Below, in pieces: positions 61,494 to 64,000 of a stretch of DNA of 64,000 bases. The position numbers and the translations under genes are program-made. The notes under the pieces were generated by a model. The model ran no database searches and was not told the DNA's origin. It saw nothing but the letters and a program-made list of their open reading frames with translations. Source of the DNA: Misgurnus anguillicaudatus (Eukaryota > Chordata > Actinopteri > Cypriniformes > Cobitidae). How positions within the stretch are numbered: the stretch's first letter is position 1; the number at the start of each line of letters is the position of its first letter. Where the stretch lies: positions 949,478 through 1,013,477 of the forward strand of contig NW_027395284.1 of NCBI RefSeq assembly GCF_027580225.2. The letters run 5' to 3'.

Positions 61494-62649
61494 GTAAGAA
61501 TGAATAAAACACTCATACACTAATGACTAATTATATAAACAACCCCCAAAGCGCCACTGGTTCTAGTCATTAACATTAGTTGATGTATTTTTATAGTAGT
61601 TAAACATGAACTTACAATGAACTACCCATTTTATAACATTTATTAATTTTTCATCACATTTAATGTTAGTTAATACAAAATGGAATTGTTCACTGTCCGT
61701 TCATTGTGCATTACCTGAAGTTATCAGATACTACCTAAGAATGTATTAGTAAATGACAGAATTATAAATAAATGCTATAGAGCAAGTTATTCAAAAAGTT
61801 TAATCTGGATCAAAATAAATTAATTTATAATACATGTTTCTTTCAAATCAATCTTTATTCTTTTATTTTTATTCATTCATTCTTTAGGAAGGATTTAAAT
61901 AAAATACAATCCCGTTTTTATTTGAATGTATTTTCTACACATTAGTGAGGTGTCCGGATTTGTGTATAAATGCAGTCATTACATTATGCTGTTAAGTTTG
62001 TTTAGTTGTGGGGAAATGATATGGAATGTGCAGATGTGAACGTGCTGTTTGTATGGTTTAACTTACATTAGGATTTGTAATCGAGTGCATATGGCAAAAA
62101 ACTCTGACAGTGTGTGAAATGACCATTAATACTGTTCAAATAGACAATACTGTGACACTTACTTCAGGCTGGATCTTGAATTCCTGTTCGCTGAAATGTC
62201 AGCTCGTTTATTGAACAAAGCACGCATAACATTATGAAACTATTCTTTTTGACCTCTTGGAGTGAAAACATAGACCGAACTTGAAGCCACGCATGATCTG
62301 CCTCCGATAACTCGCACAACGCACACGCGCCCTCATCTGCTTCTCCTATCCCCTACGCGGCCGCGCGGTCGCGCGCGCTAAAAGGGTGACCTCGCGGTCG
62401 CGCGCTAAAGGGTGACGCAGCCTTTTTCACGCAACTTTCGAACACGCCCTATAAACTTAAAAAAAATATATATATTCATTAATTATTACCATTTGACAGT
62501 AGCGCAGTAACGCCGCTGAATGTAGCGAAGTAAAAGTACAGTTTTTTCACTAGAAATGTACTTGAGTAAGAGTAAAAGTACCCATCCTTAAATTTACTCT
62601 AAAAGTACTAGTTACCCGAAAAATGTACTCAAGTAAATGTAACGAAGTA
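61494..62649. other. Region 3' of LRR exon 9
   Basis: AT-rich up to about 62280, then a CpG-rich patch with a near-duplicate of GCGGTCGCGCGCTAAAGGGT (62365-62415). A fish repeat with AGTAAAAGTACC/GTACTCAAGTAAATG words follows at about 62495-62680. No further LRR exon was recognised. Confidence 0.5.
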
Positions 62650-64000
62650 AATGTAATTCGTTAATACCCACCTCTGGCCTTGTGAACTCTTTCCAGAAGT
62701 GTCTTAATCCATTAGCAGCACTTTTAAGGGTTGCATATGGGGGTCTTTTCTGTGTTAACATCCATTCAGCGACAATGCTCAAAACAGGGTCGGCTTTCTG
62801 AGCCTGTAGCATATCGTCATTATCCATGCCCAGGCATGTAACGCTGGCAAAGGCAGAAAACGCAGAGTTTGAAGGCTCAAATCCAGGACGCGCACCAGAA
62901 GAAACAGGCACTGCAGAACTAAGATGTGATTCAGCTACTTCAGTCTGCGTTGATGAGGAGACAAAATGGACAGGTTTGATCTCCAAGTCACTGGAAATTT
63001 TGCTTTCCCCATCAGGTCGACGAGACATGGCATCAGCATTGGCGTGTTTGTGACCATGTCTGTGCTCAATGGTCCAGTCATAGAGGTCGATCTCCAGAGC
63101 TCACCTTGCTCTGCGTCCCGTTGGATCACCATCCAAAACCATTCTTCTCAGACCAAGCAAGGGCTTGTGGTAAGTAATGATTCGAAAATAATGACCCATG
63201 AGATACTGACGGAAGTGACGAATGGCCCAAACAATAGCCCACAACTCCCTGTCATATGTTGACCATCGTCTCTCAGCAGATGTGACTGCCATAAGCGATG
63301 ACACTTTCTTTGTCGTCCACATTCATCTGGGACAGAACACATCCCATAGCTGTGTTTGAAGCGTCAGTGAAAAGCAAAAACTCCTTTGAAAAGTCTGGGT
63401 AGGAAAGAATTGGAGCATTGGTAAGTGCATGTCGCAATGAATTGAAAGCTTCCTGTTCTTACTCAGTCCAAACAAACAACTTCGCTTTCTGAGTCAGAGC
63501 ATGCAGTGGCTGCGACATTTGAGCAAAGCAGTGAATGAAACGCCTGTAAAATTCTTGCTGTAGACAATAATATCATCTAAATACACAAGACATGTTTTCC
63601 AGGACAGACCCTGCAACACTTGCTGCATCAAATGTTGAAAGGTGGGCAGAGCATTGACAAGGCCCATTGGCATCACTGTAAATTGGTATAAAGAACGGCC
63701 AGTAGTGAAAGCTGTTTTTGGTTTGTCTGCCTCATTAAGCTGCACTTGCCAATATCCGGATGAAAGGTCCATGGTACTGAATATAGAGGAACCCCTAAGT
63801 GCATCCAAGGTGTCATCTGTTCTTGGTAAAGGATGGGCATCCTTAATGGTGACAGAATTAAGGCCCCTATAATCTACGCAAAAGCGCCAGGTGCCATCTT
63901 TTTTCCGCACCATAACGACAGGTGCAGCCCAAGGGCTATGGCTGCCTTCCACAATACCTTTTGCCAACAGGTCATCCACCTGTGACTGAATCACCTCTTG
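62650..64000 (-). mobile_element. Ty3/gypsy-like retrotransposon pol fragment
   Basis: Minus strand, reading from the window's right edge. The reverse transcriptase (64000 to about 63540) has PWAAPVVMVRKKDGTWRFCVDYR, split here as PWAAPVVMVRKKDG and TWRFCVDYRGLN, plus FSTMDLSSGYWQ and the catalytic YLDDIIVYS. An RNase H part is at 63322-63101 (STYDRELWAIVWAIRHFRQYL). A linker towards integrase is at 63028-62690 (ADAMSRRP-like start, then QKADPVLSIV). The pieces lie in different frames, so the element is broken, and it stops where the AGTAAAAGTACC repeat begins. The gag and protease regions lie outside the window. No LTR is visible. Confidence 0.85.

Noticed and set aside
62826..63872. Plus-strand frames opposite the retrotransposon pol fragment
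   Set aside because: Antisense to clear reverse transcriptase and RNase H motifs.

Overview
The window looks like repeat-rich euchromatin of a teleost fish, most likely a cyprinid. The signs are an L2-type LINE with a (TTGAA)n tail, several fish-style MITE families, an NLR gene with a fish-specific NACHT-associated region and 174-bp LRR exons, AT-rich intergenic DNA and two assembly gaps of exactly 500 N. No bacterial features are present.

Layout. 1-7361: a tandem array of about 540-bp units, each with a tRNA-like pol III module, arranged in a higher-order pattern and running into a gap (7362-7861). 8-10 kb: palindromic TATATG tracts, a small MITE, a SINE-like head and a dispersed repeat. 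10.75-17.15 kb: nested transposons, including a hAT foldback with an 8-bp target duplication, a PIF/Harbinger-like MITE, TTAA-flanked MITEs and a palindromic element. 17.27-18.12 kb, minus strand: four exons of the 5' part of a Cys-loop (5-HT3-like) receptor gene; the rest of that gene was not found in the window. 20.05-24.74 kb: a nearly full-length but broken L2-type LINE. 24.9-28.5 kb: a hAT element with another element inside it. 30.5-32.9 kb: a second large palindromic element with a Harbinger-like insert. 33-37 kb: a LINE ORF1 fragment, two copies of a dispersed repeat and four TTAA MITEs. 37.1-47.6 kb: a tandem array of about 2-kb units that runs into the second gap (47649-48148); a related unit lies at 50.9-52.7 kb. 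53.2-61.5 kb, plus strand: an NLR immune-receptor gene with nine exons in one open, phase-consistent frame. 62.65-64 kb, minus strand: part of a Ty3/gypsy-like retrotransposon.

Only two host genes are supported: the partial htr3-like gene and the NLR gene. Everything else is transposon or satellite DNA. The most notable observation is that the 2-kb array carries 22 exact matches to the CTCF core consensus, all in one orientation, part of them spaced at 119 bp. Paralogous filled and empty sites inside the window also show directly that the commonest MITE family targets TTAA.
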